10,681 nt of DNA from Actinobacteria bacterium UBA5182 (GCA_002413185.1 DHWM01000158.1:1-10681), one strand, 5' to 3'; counted from the stretch's first letter, positions 1 to 6,183 are shown. The notes: generated by a model not told the origin, from the sequence alone. Made by a program: numbers and translations.

Positions 1-365
1 AAGAGCCCGGCCTGCGGGACTGGTCGAAGGTTCGGGCGTGGCTCGACGCGCTCGATGGGCTGGCGGTCATCGTAGACATCGGGGCCGGCACCCAGGGCTC
101 GTGCGGGCCTGAGCTCACCGTGTATCTGGGGGGGCGCCGGGACCGCGTGATCCTCGTCATCGATGATCCGCATGCGGCGTTCGGCCGGAACGTTCGCGAG
201 GGTCATCGGACGGAGAGCGAATGGGAGAACTATCGCGAGCTGGAGATCGAGCGCCGCGCGGAACTGTACTCCGTCGCTTCTGTGGTCATCGACTTTCGGG
301 CGATCAACCGAAGACTGGCGCCTACGGCCCTCGCCTCGGTCGCTCGCCGTCTCATCGGAGTGTGA
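1..365 (+). CDS. Shikimate-kinase-like P-loop protein, C-terminal part (5' end outside window)
   Basis: The reading frame is open from the left edge (first full codon at position 3) to TGA at 363-365, giving 120 residues of a longer protein. The visible part has a hydrophobic strand leading into VDIGAGTQ, which sits where shikimate kinases carry their Gly-rich GGG substrate-binding motif. A second strand (DRVILVIDD), a basic linker with Arg-Asn-Val-Arg, and an E-x-x-R-R-x-E-L-Y helix follow. That helix matches the conserved R-x-x-LY motif near the C-terminus of shikimate kinases. The Walker A loop would lie upstream, outside the window. Classical shikimate kinase phosphorylates shikimate in aromatic amino acid synthesis, but this sequence is divergent and may act on another small substrate. 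The frame and strand are sure; the family is a judgement from motif order only. Confidence 0.55.
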   Translation, partial: EPGLRDWSKVRAWLDALDGLAVIVDIGAGTQGSCGPELTVYLGGRRDRVILVIDDPHAAFGRNVREGHRTESEWENYRELEIERRAELYSVASVVIDFRAINRRLAPTALASVARRLIGV

Positions 366-368
366 AGA

Positions 369-382
369 CGCCCTCGAGGGCG
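369..382. repeat. 14-bp perfect palindrome just after a stop codon
   Basis: CGCCCTCGAGGGCG reads the same on both strands and starts four bases after the stop of the shikimate-kinase-like gene. It has no loop and no following T run, so it is a weak terminator candidate; it could also be a dimer binding site. The rest of the 366-594 gap shows no convincing gene. Confidence 0.35.
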
Positions 383-594
383 CGGGCCCGGCTTGGGGTT
401 TGTCTCGCCTCACCGGCCTCAAGCAGTCGGCTTCCGTGCCGGTCTGCTCGACCGTCGACCCAGCGCTCGAAGATGGCCTGATGGGATGCACTTCGAGGTG
501 TTCCATATCCGGGTCGCATAGCCCGGAACGGCACTGTTGCGTTGGTCGACGCTGGCGCATGGCGCAACTGGCCCGGCTGGCGGAAATCAGATCA

Positions 595-891
595 CTAGAC
601 GGGCACGTCGATGGCGACCTCGTACTGCTCCACACTGACGATCTGCTCGCCGGCCGCCGAGGCGACGTTTCCGCGGATCTTGTTCGCCGCCTCCACGCTC
701 GCGTTCATGGCCTCCTCGCTCTCCCAGAGCGTCACGGCGATCGACTTGCCAGTATCCCGATCCACGAGCATCAACATGCCCTTGAACCCCTCCAGCGCCT
801 TGGCCGCCGGGAGCGCTTGCTCCTCGGCGATCTTGATGCCCTCGTCCACCCGCTCCGGGGATCCCTGAAACGTGCTCACCCGTGCGAACAT
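595..891 (-). CDS. Antibiotic biosynthesis monooxygenase (ABM)-domain protein
   Basis: A 98-residue protein starting MFARVSTF. The start is chosen because GGAGGT lies 7 bases before this ATG; a longer in-frame extension reaching 1245 overlaps the divergent zinc-ribbon gene and is not protein-like. The pattern is that of a single dimeric alpha+beta barrel (ABM-like) domain: N-terminal strand (MFARVSTFQG), helix rich in Glu/Lys/Ala (residues 12-32), central strand GFKGMLMLVDR followed by the SIAVTLWES strand, a second helix (58-82), and a last strand VEQYEVAIDV. The W-E-S/D motif after the central strand is typical of ABM proteins. Members include heme-degrading and quinol monooxygenases as well as many uncharacterised small proteins; no substrate can be inferred. 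It is divergent from the zinc-ribbon gene with a 106-bp spacer that should hold both promoters. Confidence 0.85.
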   Translation of the reverse strand: MFARVSTFQGSPERVDEGIKIAEEQALPAAKALEGFKGMLMLVDRDTGKSIAVTLWESEEAMNASVEAANKIRGNVASAAGEQIVSVEQYEVAIDVPV

Positions 892-997
892 CGGCACCAC
901 CTCCGGTGCGAAGCATCCCACGCCGGCGAACGACGACGCAACGCCCGCGAGGCGGCACCTACCCTCGCCCCCTTGTCCACGAGTCCGCTTCAACTCT

Positions 998-1288
998 ATG
1001 GACGACAAAGATGGACTCGAACACATCCGTCTCAAGGTCATTCCGAGACCAGCAGAAGGAACCCGCACCGTCTTCGTCGTGCCGAACACAAGCGCCGTCC
1101 GAACGATGTTTCGCGGAGAAGCGAAGTCGGGCATCTCGTTCGACTGCGGGAATTGCGGCGTCCCCCTGATGCAAGACGTTTTGCTCGGGCAGGTTGGCGA
1201 CCTCGTTCTGAAGTGCGGCGCCTGTTCTGCGTACAACGAGGTCAATAGACGCCAGGAGCACGATCCCGAGCCACCACACAGCTACTGA
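998..1288 (+). CDS. Small zinc-ribbon protein, function unknown
   Basis: A 96-residue protein starting MDDKDGLEHI. The start is the first ATG after the divergent promoter region; no clear Shine-Dalgarno sequence is visible, so it may be leaderless or start elsewhere. Two Cys-x-x-Cys knuckles (C50-G-N-C53 and C73-G-A-C76, 19 residues between them) form a probable zinc ribbon of the rubredoxin-knuckle type. The N-terminal half (residues 10-40) is predicted beta-rich with no recognised motif. The C-terminus is hydrophilic (EHDPEPPHS). Such small single zinc ribbons often bind nucleic acid or protein partners, but nothing in this sequence identifies one. I do not recognise the family. The reading frame is supported by the paired cysteine motifs and GC-rich third positions. 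Confidence 0.7.
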   Translation: MDDKDGLEHIRLKVIPRPAEGTRTVFVVPNTSAVRTMFRGEAKSGISFDCGNCGVPLMQDVLLGQVGDLVLKCGACSAYNEVNRRQEHDPEPPHSY

Positions 1289-1291
1289 GTC

Positions 1292-1309
1292 GGACCGCTT
1301 AAGCGGTCC
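1292..1309. terminator. 18-bp perfect palindrome after the zinc-ribbon gene, possible terminator or operator
   Basis: GGACCGCTTAAGCGGTCC is a perfect palindrome four bases after the zinc-ribbon stop codon. A second, weaker inverted pair (GTCCG-tt-CGGAC, 1312-1323) follows within three bases. As RNA this could fold as a hairpin with a tight loop, but no T run follows, so a regulator binding site is an equal alternative. Confidence 0.4.
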
Positions 1310-1399
1310 CAGTCCGTTCGGACGTCACCGTGGAGCAGCAAATTTCTTACGCCCCTTTAGGCTTCCCTTGCACGGTCGCCGGGGACTACGCTTCGCCGG

Positions 1400-1586
1400 G
1401 TGATTCGTGAGCTGAAGACGCTCGAAGAGCTCCGAGATGCTATGGGTCGCGGTGGATGCAGGTCATGAGCCGGATCGGGATTTCTGTACCCTTCAGGCGA
1501 ATCCGGGGTTTTCGTCCCTCACGGGCAGGCAGTGGAGCGACATACTGTCGCAAGCCATTGAGACGGAGGGGAGGAGACGGTCATGA
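1400..1586 (+). pseudogene. Small hypothetical gene, apparently frameshifted, coupled to DoxX
   Basis: Two short open stretches abut in different frames. The first begins with GTG at 1400 and reads VIRELKTLEELRDAMGR before running to a stop at 1466. The second opens with GTG at 1452 and reads VDAGHEPDRDFCTLQANPGF, then SSLTGRQWSDILSQAIETEG, to TGA at 1584-1586. The joint sequence looks like one helical protein of about 60 residues broken by a single extra base near 1450-1451. The stop overlaps the DoxX ATG in an ATGA arrangement, typical of translationally coupled genes. Alternatively, the 44-residue second frame (1452-1586) is a small gene on its own. I do not recognise the family. No other gene occupies 1289-1582. 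Confidence 0.4.
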
Positions 1587-2011
1587 AGCCGGCTGCCGGG
1601 GCGGTGGTCCTCGCGGGACGGATCCTGTTCTCGGTGTTCTTCGCACGGTCCGCCTCCGGGCATATCAGGCGCCGAGGGCAGATGGTGGGCTACGCGGGGT
1701 CGGCAGGGTTCCCCCTTCCGTACCTGGCCGGCTGGCCCTCTGGGGCCTGGCTGGGCTTTGCCTCCATGTCGGTGGCCCTCGGAATCTGGCCCGACCTCGG
1801 TGCCCTCATGCTCGGGGCGTTCGTGATCCCGGCCGCCCTGTACTTCCACCGCTACTGGAAGGTGGAGGACCCCGGACAGAGGCAGATGCAAGCAGGGAAC
1901 TTCTACCGGAACATCGCCCTCCTCGGCGCCTCGCTCGCCTTGTTTGGGCTGTTGTCGGCGGCCGGGCACGGCCTCCGGTTCAGCATCACGGCGCCCCTGT
2001 TCCGCCTCTAA
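1583..2011 (+). CDS. DoxX-family integral membrane protein
   Basis: A 142-residue membrane protein preceded by a strong purine-rich ribosome site (GGAGGGGAGGAG, then ACGGTC, ATG). Four hydrophobic segments are visible at about residues 5-21, 50-68, 71-88 and 109-127. The order and motifs match the DoxX/DoxD-like family: GRILFSVFF in the first helix, the basic loop after it with MVGYA, then G-x-P-x-P-Y-L-A-G-W-P-S-G leading into helix two, and FHRYWKVEDP ahead of the NFYRN segment and last helix. Family members are small four-helix membrane proteins; some act with thiosulfate:quinone oxidoreductase or in thiol-redox and oxidative-stress complexes, but most are uncharacterised. The loop after helix one reads RSASGHIRRR, where homologues often have a Gly-His pair, kept here. 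It overlaps the small upstream ORF by four bases, suggesting coupled translation. Confidence 0.88.
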   Translation: MKPAAGAVVLAGRILFSVFFARSASGHIRRRGQMVGYAGSAGFPLPYLAGWPSGAWLGFASMSVALGIWPDLGALMLGAFVIPAALYFHRYWKVEDPGQRQMQAGNFYRNIALLGASLALFGLLSAAGHGLRFSITAPLFRL

Positions 2012-2114
2012 AGCCTCGGCCAGTGCGGGATCGCTCGATTGACCGAGGCGATCATGGAGCCAGCTCTCGCCGCGGCCCGCCGCAACCCTCCAATGAAGCC
2101 CCAGTCTACGCGCC

Positions 2115-3020
2115 ATGAGACACCCCCTGGATGGTTGCGCGGCCAAGCTGACCAGGGCAGAGGAGCATGCGCACAGCCTTCGCGCCGCTATCGAGCAGGT
2201 CGCAACCATACCGGCGGTCGTAGATGTGGACCCGGACACGAGGGGTTTCCGCTATACGCAGCTCGCGCCGCTTACCGTTCCGATCATGTTGCCGATCATC
2301 TTGGGCGACGCCATCCACAACCTCCGGTCGGCCCTCGACCATCTCGTATGGGGAATCACCACCCTCGACGGTGGGACCACCGGCAAGTGGACCGGGTTTC
2401 CGATCCTCATGGACCCCCCGCCGTTCCGGTCCAAGAAGTGGTGGAAAAGCGACTCCGGACGGACGCTCGCCGGGCTCGGCCCTCGACGCCGCCGAATCGT
2501 CGTCAGGGTGCAGCCGTACCAGCGAGGGGACAGGCGCGCAGCCGCGTCGGACCCGCTCGCCGTTCTCCACGATTTGGACATCAACGACAAGCACAAGGAA
2601 CCGAACCTCATCGTTGCAAAGGCGGTGGTGGTCGGCATGAGCGCGAGGGCTATCCGAGACTGCGAGGTCGAGGGCGTCACAGCGAACGTGGGCGTCATGC
2701 TCGATATCGGCGCACACGCTGGGGAGGTACGCTATCGGGTCTCCGGCCCCGAGCCACAAGTCGAGGTGAAGACGCAAGTAACTCCGAAGGTAGAGTTCCT
2801 AGACGGGACGCCCATCGCGGAGAAGCTCCGCCAACTCAGGGATTACGTCTACGGCCGCGTCGTCTGGCCACTCGCCCCGACTGTGAACCTCTCCTATCCT
2901 GCGTTCGTCCATAGCGACGTGGACGAGGCCGGGTACATCGAGCGTCTGGCCGAGATCGATCCCAAATGGGACGACAAACCGCTGGACTCCGCATGGTTCG
3001 CTGGCGGCCTGGCCGGGTAG
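2115..3020 (+). CDS. Conserved hypothetical protein with HNLRSALDH motif
   Basis: A 301-residue soluble protein without signal peptide or membrane helix. Residues 9-30 form a predicted amphipathic helix (AAKLTRAEEHAHSLRAAIEQ). Residues 62-79 hold the diagnostic segment ILGDAIHNLRSALDHLVW. A Thr-x-Phe-Pro-Ile segment (93-97) follows, then QPYQRGD (133-139), and DPLAVLHDLDINDKHKEPNL (146-165). I know this order of motifs (GD-x-x-HNLRSALDH, FPI, QPY, L-x-x-L-x-x-N-DKH) from uncharacterised proteins widespread in actinobacteria and other soil bacteria. R71-x4-H76 fits the R-x4-6-H signature of HEPN ribonuclease domains, but that is a short motif and no partner antitoxin gene is adjacent. The C-terminal half is probably beta-rich. 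The start has no good ribosome site. The gene follows DoxX by 103 bases and ends just before strong hairpins. Confidence 0.75.
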   Translation: MRHPLDGCAAKLTRAEEHAHSLRAAIEQVATIPAVVDVDPDTRGFRYTQLAPLTVPIMLPIILGDAIHNLRSALDHLVWGITTLDGGTTGKWTGFPILMDPPPFRSKKWWKSDSGRTLAGLGPRRRRIVVRVQPYQRGDRRAAASDPLAVLHDLDINDKHKEPNLIVAKAVVVGMSARAIRDCEVEGVTANVGVMLDIGAHAGEVRYRVSGPEPQVEVKTQVTPKVEFLDGTPIAEKLRQLRDYVYGRVVWPLAPTVNLSYPAFVHSDVDEAGYIERLAEIDPKWDDKPLDSAWFAGGLAG

Positions 3021-3060
3021 GCGGGCCATCTGGCCCGCCGCCCTTTGCGGCGGGCCATTA
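3021..3060 (+). terminator. Nested GC-rich hairpins, probable terminator
   Basis: Directly after the stop at 3018-3020, GGCCCGCCGC (3032-3041) pairs perfectly with 3047-3056 across a five-base loop. A competing seven-base stem joins GCGGGCC (3021-3027) to GGCCCGC (3032-3038). The arms share bases, so only one can form at a time. The following ATTAGAGTTG is only weakly T-rich. Position and stem strength suggest a terminator separating the hypothetical gene from the ABM-ChrB operon. Confidence 0.55.
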
Positions 3061-3147
3061 GAGTTGCCGCCCGCCTGAGCCGTCGGTGGGGAAGTCCAGT
3101 TGGACAGAAGACGGGCCGCGAGCCGTCGTGAGGAGTGGAGGGACTTC

Positions 3148-3537
3148 ATGATCGTCTGTTGGCGCACGGTGCACGTCCCGAAGGTCGAGCGGGATCGGTT
3201 CATGGCCTGGATCGAGGAAAACCGGCGGCTTCGCGAAGAGCACGGCATCCTGTTCGAGCTCGTCCTCGGGCGGTCCGCTCGGCAGAACCCGGCAAAGACG
3301 CTCCAGCCTTCCGACCCCGAGTCGGGCGAGGAGGGTGACCTGGTTGTGGCGACGGCGTGGGCGTCGCACGTCGCCTTCGACGCATGGATCGAGACTCCAG
3401 ACCGCGACCGTCTGACGGACTCCGGCGTCCATCGTTCCGTGGAATACTGCCCCATCACGCGATACGACGTGGTGGGCGGGTATCTCAATCTCGACGGCAT
3501 CTCTGCCGTCGCCGAGTTTCCGAAGGAGGAGCCATGA
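3148..3537 (+). CDS. ABM-like (dimeric alpha-beta barrel) protein of the chrB-type operon
   Basis: A 129-residue protein starting MIVCWRTVHV. The ATG at 3148 is preferred over an upstream in-frame ATG because GGAGGGA lies about five bases before it and the extension is just Arg-rich noise. The protein has an N-terminal strand (IVCWRTVHV), helix one (RDRFMAWIEENRRLREEHGI), the strand FELVLG, an acidic disordered loop (residues about 51-66, PSDPESGEEGD), the strand LVVATAWASHVAFDAWIETP, and a C-terminal SVEYCPITRYDVVGGYLNLDG. This matches the antibiotic-biosynthesis-monooxygenase fold; enzymatic activity cannot be judged. It is the first gene of a compact operon: its TGA shares ATGA with the ChrB-like start, so the two are probably translated together and act in the same stress response. 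Confidence 0.8.
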   Translation: MIVCWRTVHVPKVERDRFMAWIEENRRLREEHGILFELVLGRSARQNPAKTLQPSDPESGEEGDLVVATAWASHVAFDAWIETPDRDRLTDSGVHRSVEYCPITRYDVVGGYLNLDGISAVAEFPKEEP

Positions 3538-3968
3538 AGTGGGTCACGCGAGAGAACGCCAACGTCGACCGGATCGCCTGTCCCTGGCTCATCACGCGAT
3601 TCATCGACTCGGAAGCCGAGTTTCTGTTCGTCCCGAGGGACCAGGTGCTGGAGGTCGCGGAACGGGAGACCGCGCACTCGTACGACGCGGCCGGCGCCGA
3701 GTACACGCACCGGAACGGCAAATGCTCCTTCGACGTCCTCGTCGAGGAGTTCAAGCTGACGGGCGACCCCGCCCTCGTGCGGCTGGCCCAGATCGTTCAC
3801 GCGGCGGACGTCTCGGAGGACATCGACTCCTCGCCTGAGGGACGCGGGCTCTCTGCGATCGCCCACGGCTTCGCCCTGCTGCACGGGACCGATGACCACA
3901 AGAAGATCGAGCTGGAGACGCCCATGTACGACGCCCTCTACGCCTGGTGCCAGCGCCAGGCGACATGA
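3534..3968 (+). CDS. Stand-alone ChrB C-terminal-domain protein (chromate resistance family)
   Basis: A 144-residue protein, the length of the ChrB C-terminal domain alone. AAGGAGGA lies directly before the ATG, which overlaps the upstream stop as ATGA. Diagnostic segments are the N-terminal MKWVTRENANVDRIACPWLI, then TRFID-x-EAEFLFVP, a central GKCSFDVLVEEF, RLAQIVHAADV, and the C-terminal ETPMYDALYAWCQR. These match ChrB-C proteins well. In full-length ChrB the domain joins an N-terminal DNA-binding part and regulates the chromate efflux gene chrA. The free-standing domain, as here, occurs widely without chrA, and its role (metal sensing or redox handling) is not settled. The conserved Cys16 in ACPW and Cys63 in GKCSF could bind metal or react with oxidants. 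No chrA transporter is in the window, so chromate as substrate is only a family label. Confidence 0.87.
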   Translation: MKWVTRENANVDRIACPWLITRFIDSEAEFLFVPRDQVLEVAERETAHSYDAAGAEYTHRNGKCSFDVLVEEFKLTGDPALVRLAQIVHAADVSEDIDSSPEGRGLSAIAHGFALLHGTDDHKKIELETPMYDALYAWCQRQAT

Positions 3969-4276
3969 GCGATCCGACGGGCGCGGGGCCGAACACTGCA
4001 CCGGGCGCCGCGCTGGGGGAGAGCAAGTCGTCGGCGACCCCCGCGACCGGTTTCTTGCGCGGTTCGACGCCGGCCTCCTCATCTGGGGAACTGTCCTCGA
4101 CCTTGGGTGTGGCGCCGGGCTGCCTCAACGGCAGCGTTAGCCCCAGGACTTCCAGGTCACGGGCGTGGACATCTCCACGGAGCAGATCCGTCGCGCCCGC
4201 CACAAACGTTCCTCACTCCACCGAGCGAACGATCGCCCCGCTCTCATCACGTGTCTACGGGGACGACGTGGGATAG
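3965..4276 (+). pseudogene. Class I SAM-dependent methyltransferase, decayed third gene of the ABM-ChrB operon
   Basis: ATG at 3965 overlaps the ChrB stop as ATGA and begins MSDPTGAG in frame 2. Methyltransferase sequence then continues in frame 1: GDPRDRFLARFDAGL (from 4033), VLDLGCGAGLPQ (from 4093; the SAM-binding motif I), a stop TAG at 4138-4140, then DFQVTGVDISTEQIRRAR (the motif II region, acid loop at GVDIS). It shifts again into frame 2 at NVPHST (4205). So an in-frame stop and at least two frameshifts break a typical Rossmann-fold methyltransferase, and nothing recognisable of its C-terminal half follows before the converging transketolase gene. Shared operon overlap says it was once translated together with the ABM and ChrB proteins. 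The pieces in order leave little doubt about identity; the exact borders are approximate. Confidence 0.75.
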
Positions 4277-4369
4277 GCACCGGTCGCGACCGACTGGTCC
4301 TCGACCTTCGTGACGGTTCAGACGCCCGTCCTATCTCGCCCGGAGGATCCGTTCGACAGGGCGCTCGCG

Positions 4370-5263
4370 TTAGACGCTGACCCAGGGCTCAAGCCGGCGG
4401 CGGATATCGGCAACGTCCAGGCCGGCTGCGGCGTTCAGCTCGTCGGGGGTGCCGTACCCGATGAGGTACCTGCGAGGCGCGCCGATGGAGCGGATCCGGG
4501 TCGGGCGGTCGGCCAGGGCCTCGGCGATCCGAGGGGCCAGCGTCCCCTCCTGGAATGGCTCGACCGCGATGACCAGGTCGCCCGCCTCACGCAGCAGCGT
4601 CTCGCCATCGAAGGGGAACACGCTGGTGGCGTACAGGATGCTCACGTCGAGCCCGGCCGAGGCCTCGAGCACCGGGGTGAGCATCGGCCCGACGGCGAGG
4701 ACCGTCGCGGCCGGGCGGTTCCCTCGTCTGATGACCTCGATCCGCCCGGGTTCGACCTCGAGGCTCTGGCCGTTCTGCCGTATCGAGGTCCGGACATACG
4801 TGGGGCGGCCGTTCGAGTAGGTGGCCCGGATAAGCCGGTCCGTCTCGGCCGCCGTCCCGGGGACGAGGATCTCGAAGCCAGGGATGGTCGACAGGACCGC
4901 GACGTCCCCCGGCGAGTGGTGGGTCGGGCCCTCGATGCTGTAGTCGTAGGATACACCCACGCTGATGAACGTCCCGCCGAGACGCTGGTAGCCGAAGTCG
5001 AGCTTCAGCTGCTCCAACGGCCGCTCCACCAGGAACGGCGTGATGGTGTGGACGATCGGGAGTAAGCCCTCCATGGCGAACCCGGCCGCCACCCCAATCA
5101 TGCACTGCTCCATGATCCCCACGTTCACGGCCCGCTCGGGAGCGAGGCGGAAGGCGTCCTCGAAGTAGCCGAGGCTGATCTCGCCGAGCACGAGCACCAC
5201 CCGCTCCTCGTTGCGGAACAGCTCACTCGCCGTGGCGCAGGCCTGCTCCCGCATGGTGGGCAT
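4370..5263 (-). CDS. Transketolase, C-terminal (pyrimidine-binding) subunit
   Basis: A 297-residue protein from ATG at 5263 (AGAGGA nine bases upstream); GTG at 5269 is an alternative start. It covers the pyrimidine-binding and C-terminal domains of split transketolase-like enzymes. Seen in order: an N-terminal helix after MREQ, VVLVLGEISLGYF (residues 22-34), RAVNVGIMEQCMIGVAAGFA with the catalytic Glu52 that activates ThDP, FGYQRLGG, EGPTHHSPGDVAVL (the transketolase H-H motif), PGFEILVPGTAAETDRLI, then the C-terminal domain with ATVLAVGPMLTPVLEA and FPFDGETLL. This subunit should pair with the N-terminal subunit encoded just upstream (gap about 31 bases) to make the full active site at the dimer interface. 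Such enzymes transfer two-carbon ketol groups between sugar phosphates, but the acceptor here is unknown. IMEQC replaces the more usual IAEQN. Confidence 0.88.
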   Translation of the reverse strand: MPTMREQACATASELFRNEERVVLVLGEISLGYFEDAFRLAPERAVNVGIMEQCMIGVAAGFAMEGLLPIVHTITPFLVERPLEQLKLDFGYQRLGGTFISVGVSYDYSIEGPTHHSPGDVAVLSTIPGFEILVPGTAAETDRLIRATYSNGRPTYVRTSIRQNGQSLEVEPGRIEVIRRGNRPAATVLAVGPMLTPVLEASAGLDVSILYATSVFPFDGETLLREAGDLVIAVEPFQEGTLAPRIAEALADRPTRIRSIGAPRRYLIGYGTPDELNAAAGLDVADIRRRLEPWVSV

Positions 5264-5294
5264 CCTCACGCGTCCTCTCGTACGGCCCGGGGCG

Positions 5295-5993
5295 TCATGC
5301 CTCGTCTTCTCGTCCCACGTCGGCCACGACCGCTGTCGGCCGGTCGGGAGCGTGCCTGGAGAGGGCCTCGTACATGGCCTCGTGGTCGTGCCCGTCGACC
5401 ACCCGCGCGTCCCACCCGAACGATCCGAGCTTCCCCTCCCACGGCGCCATCTCGATCGAGCTAGTGTGGTTGTCGATCACCAGCAGGGTCAGGGTCGACA
5501 GTCGCAGGTGCGGCGCCAGCAGGATAGCCTCCCAGCTCGAGCCCTCGTTCAGCTCGGCGTCGCCGGTCAGGCACACCACGCGCTGGGAGATGAGCCCCTT
5601 CGCCCGGAGCGCCAGCGCGACGCCGATCGCCACAGGGAGCCCGTGCCCGAGCGAGCCGGTCGAGGCCTCCACCCCGGGCACGAGGTCGCGGTCGGGGTGG
5701 CCGCCGAGCGGGTTGCCCTTCGTCATGTACCCGCGGAGGGTGTCCTCGGGGAAGAACCCGCACGCGGCCAGGACCGAGAAGAAGGCTGAAGGCCCGTGCC
5801 CTTTGCTCAGGATGAAGCGGTCGCGCTCCTCCCAGCGAGGGTTTGTCGGGTCGAATCGAAGTATCCGGCCGTACAGAACAACGAGGGGGTCGACGGTCGA
5901 GACGCTGCTCCAATCGTGCTTCTCGTCGCCGTGGGCGAGGGACATGAGCGCCAACACGCGGTCGCGAGAGAGAGCCACGAGGCCGGCAAGCAT
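5295..5993 (-). CDS. Transketolase, N-terminal (ThDP-diphosphate-binding) subunit, atypical
   Basis: A 232-residue protein from ATG at 5993 (GTG at 5999 is possible; neither has a good ribosome site). It has the N-terminal helix LSRDRVLALM, the segment SSVSTVDPLVVLYGRILRFDP, RFILSKGHGPSAFFSVLAACG (residues 60-79), GGHPDRDLVPGVEASTGSLG and GHGLPVAIGVALALRAKG, then the ThDP motif GDAELNEGSSWEAILLAPHL with Asn175 closing it, and FGWDARVVDGHDHEAMYEAL. Three features are odd: GDA stands where most families have GDG; the usual S-G-H-P near residue 25 is E-K-H-D; and the protein stops at VVADVGREDEA, lacking the KGKG-x-x-x-x-E-x-x-x-x-WH tail of ordinary N-subunits. It probably forms one enzyme with the next gene. 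A biosynthetic role other than the pentose phosphate pathway is likely but unproven. Confidence 0.85.
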   Translation of the reverse strand: MLAGLVALSRDRVLALMSLAHGDEKHDWSSVSTVDPLVVLYGRILRFDPTNPRWEERDRFILSKGHGPSAFFSVLAACGFFPEDTLRGYMTKGNPLGGHPDRDLVPGVEASTGSLGHGLPVAIGVALALRAKGLISQRVVCLTGDAELNEGSSWEAILLAPHLRLSTLTLLVIDNHTSSIEMAPWEGKLGSFGWDARVVDGHDHEAMYEALSRHAPDRPTAVVADVGREDEA

Positions 5994-6021
5994 ACTCACG
6001 ACAGCAGTGGCAAGATCTGGG

Positions 6022-6183
6022 GCCCCCTATTTGAGCTGCGTCTGGGCGACGGCCTATCAATTCGATCCGCCGCTGTTCGAGGAGTTCCTGTTCCGTCGGC
6101 TGGGCGATCCGCCGCTCAACGTCACGCTGCTTTTCGACGCCGGCAAGCTCACCGACAGTTGGGAGCGACCCTTCGTTGACTAA
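6022..6183 (+). pseudogene. Orphan C-terminal or internal fragment of an unidentified gene
   Basis: An open stretch of about 53 residues reads YLSCVWATAYQFDPPLFEEF, then LFRRLGDPPLNVTLLFDAGK, then LTDSWERPFVD, ending at TAA 6181-6183. Amino-acid pattern (amphipathic FEEFLFRRLG helix, then a NVTLLFDAG strand) looks like real coding sequence rather than a chance frame. It has no start codon or ribosome site of its own; its 5' side is cut by the start of the divergent transketolase N-subunit gene some 20-30 bases away. The layout is reminiscent of the first strand-helix-strand of phospholipase-D-like domain proteins, but I cannot name the family with confidence. Its stop overlaps the stop of the hydrolase gene on the other strand. 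Confidence 0.4.

Noticed and set aside
163..1248. 361-codon plus-strand open frame across several genes
   Set aside because: It is Arg/His/Pro-rich, crosses the shikimate-kinase-like gene, the minus-strand ABM gene and the zinc-ribbon gene in the wrong frame, and has no recognisable motif.
2039..2914. 291-codon plus-strand frame overlapping the HNLRSALDH protein
   Set aside because: Basic low-information shadow; the 2115-3020 frame has conserved motifs and better codon use.
5374..6021. Upstream part of the plus-strand frame ending at 6183
   Set aside because: It is antisense to the transketolase N-subunit with Ser/Arg-rich shadow composition; only the last 53 codons look like real coding sequence.
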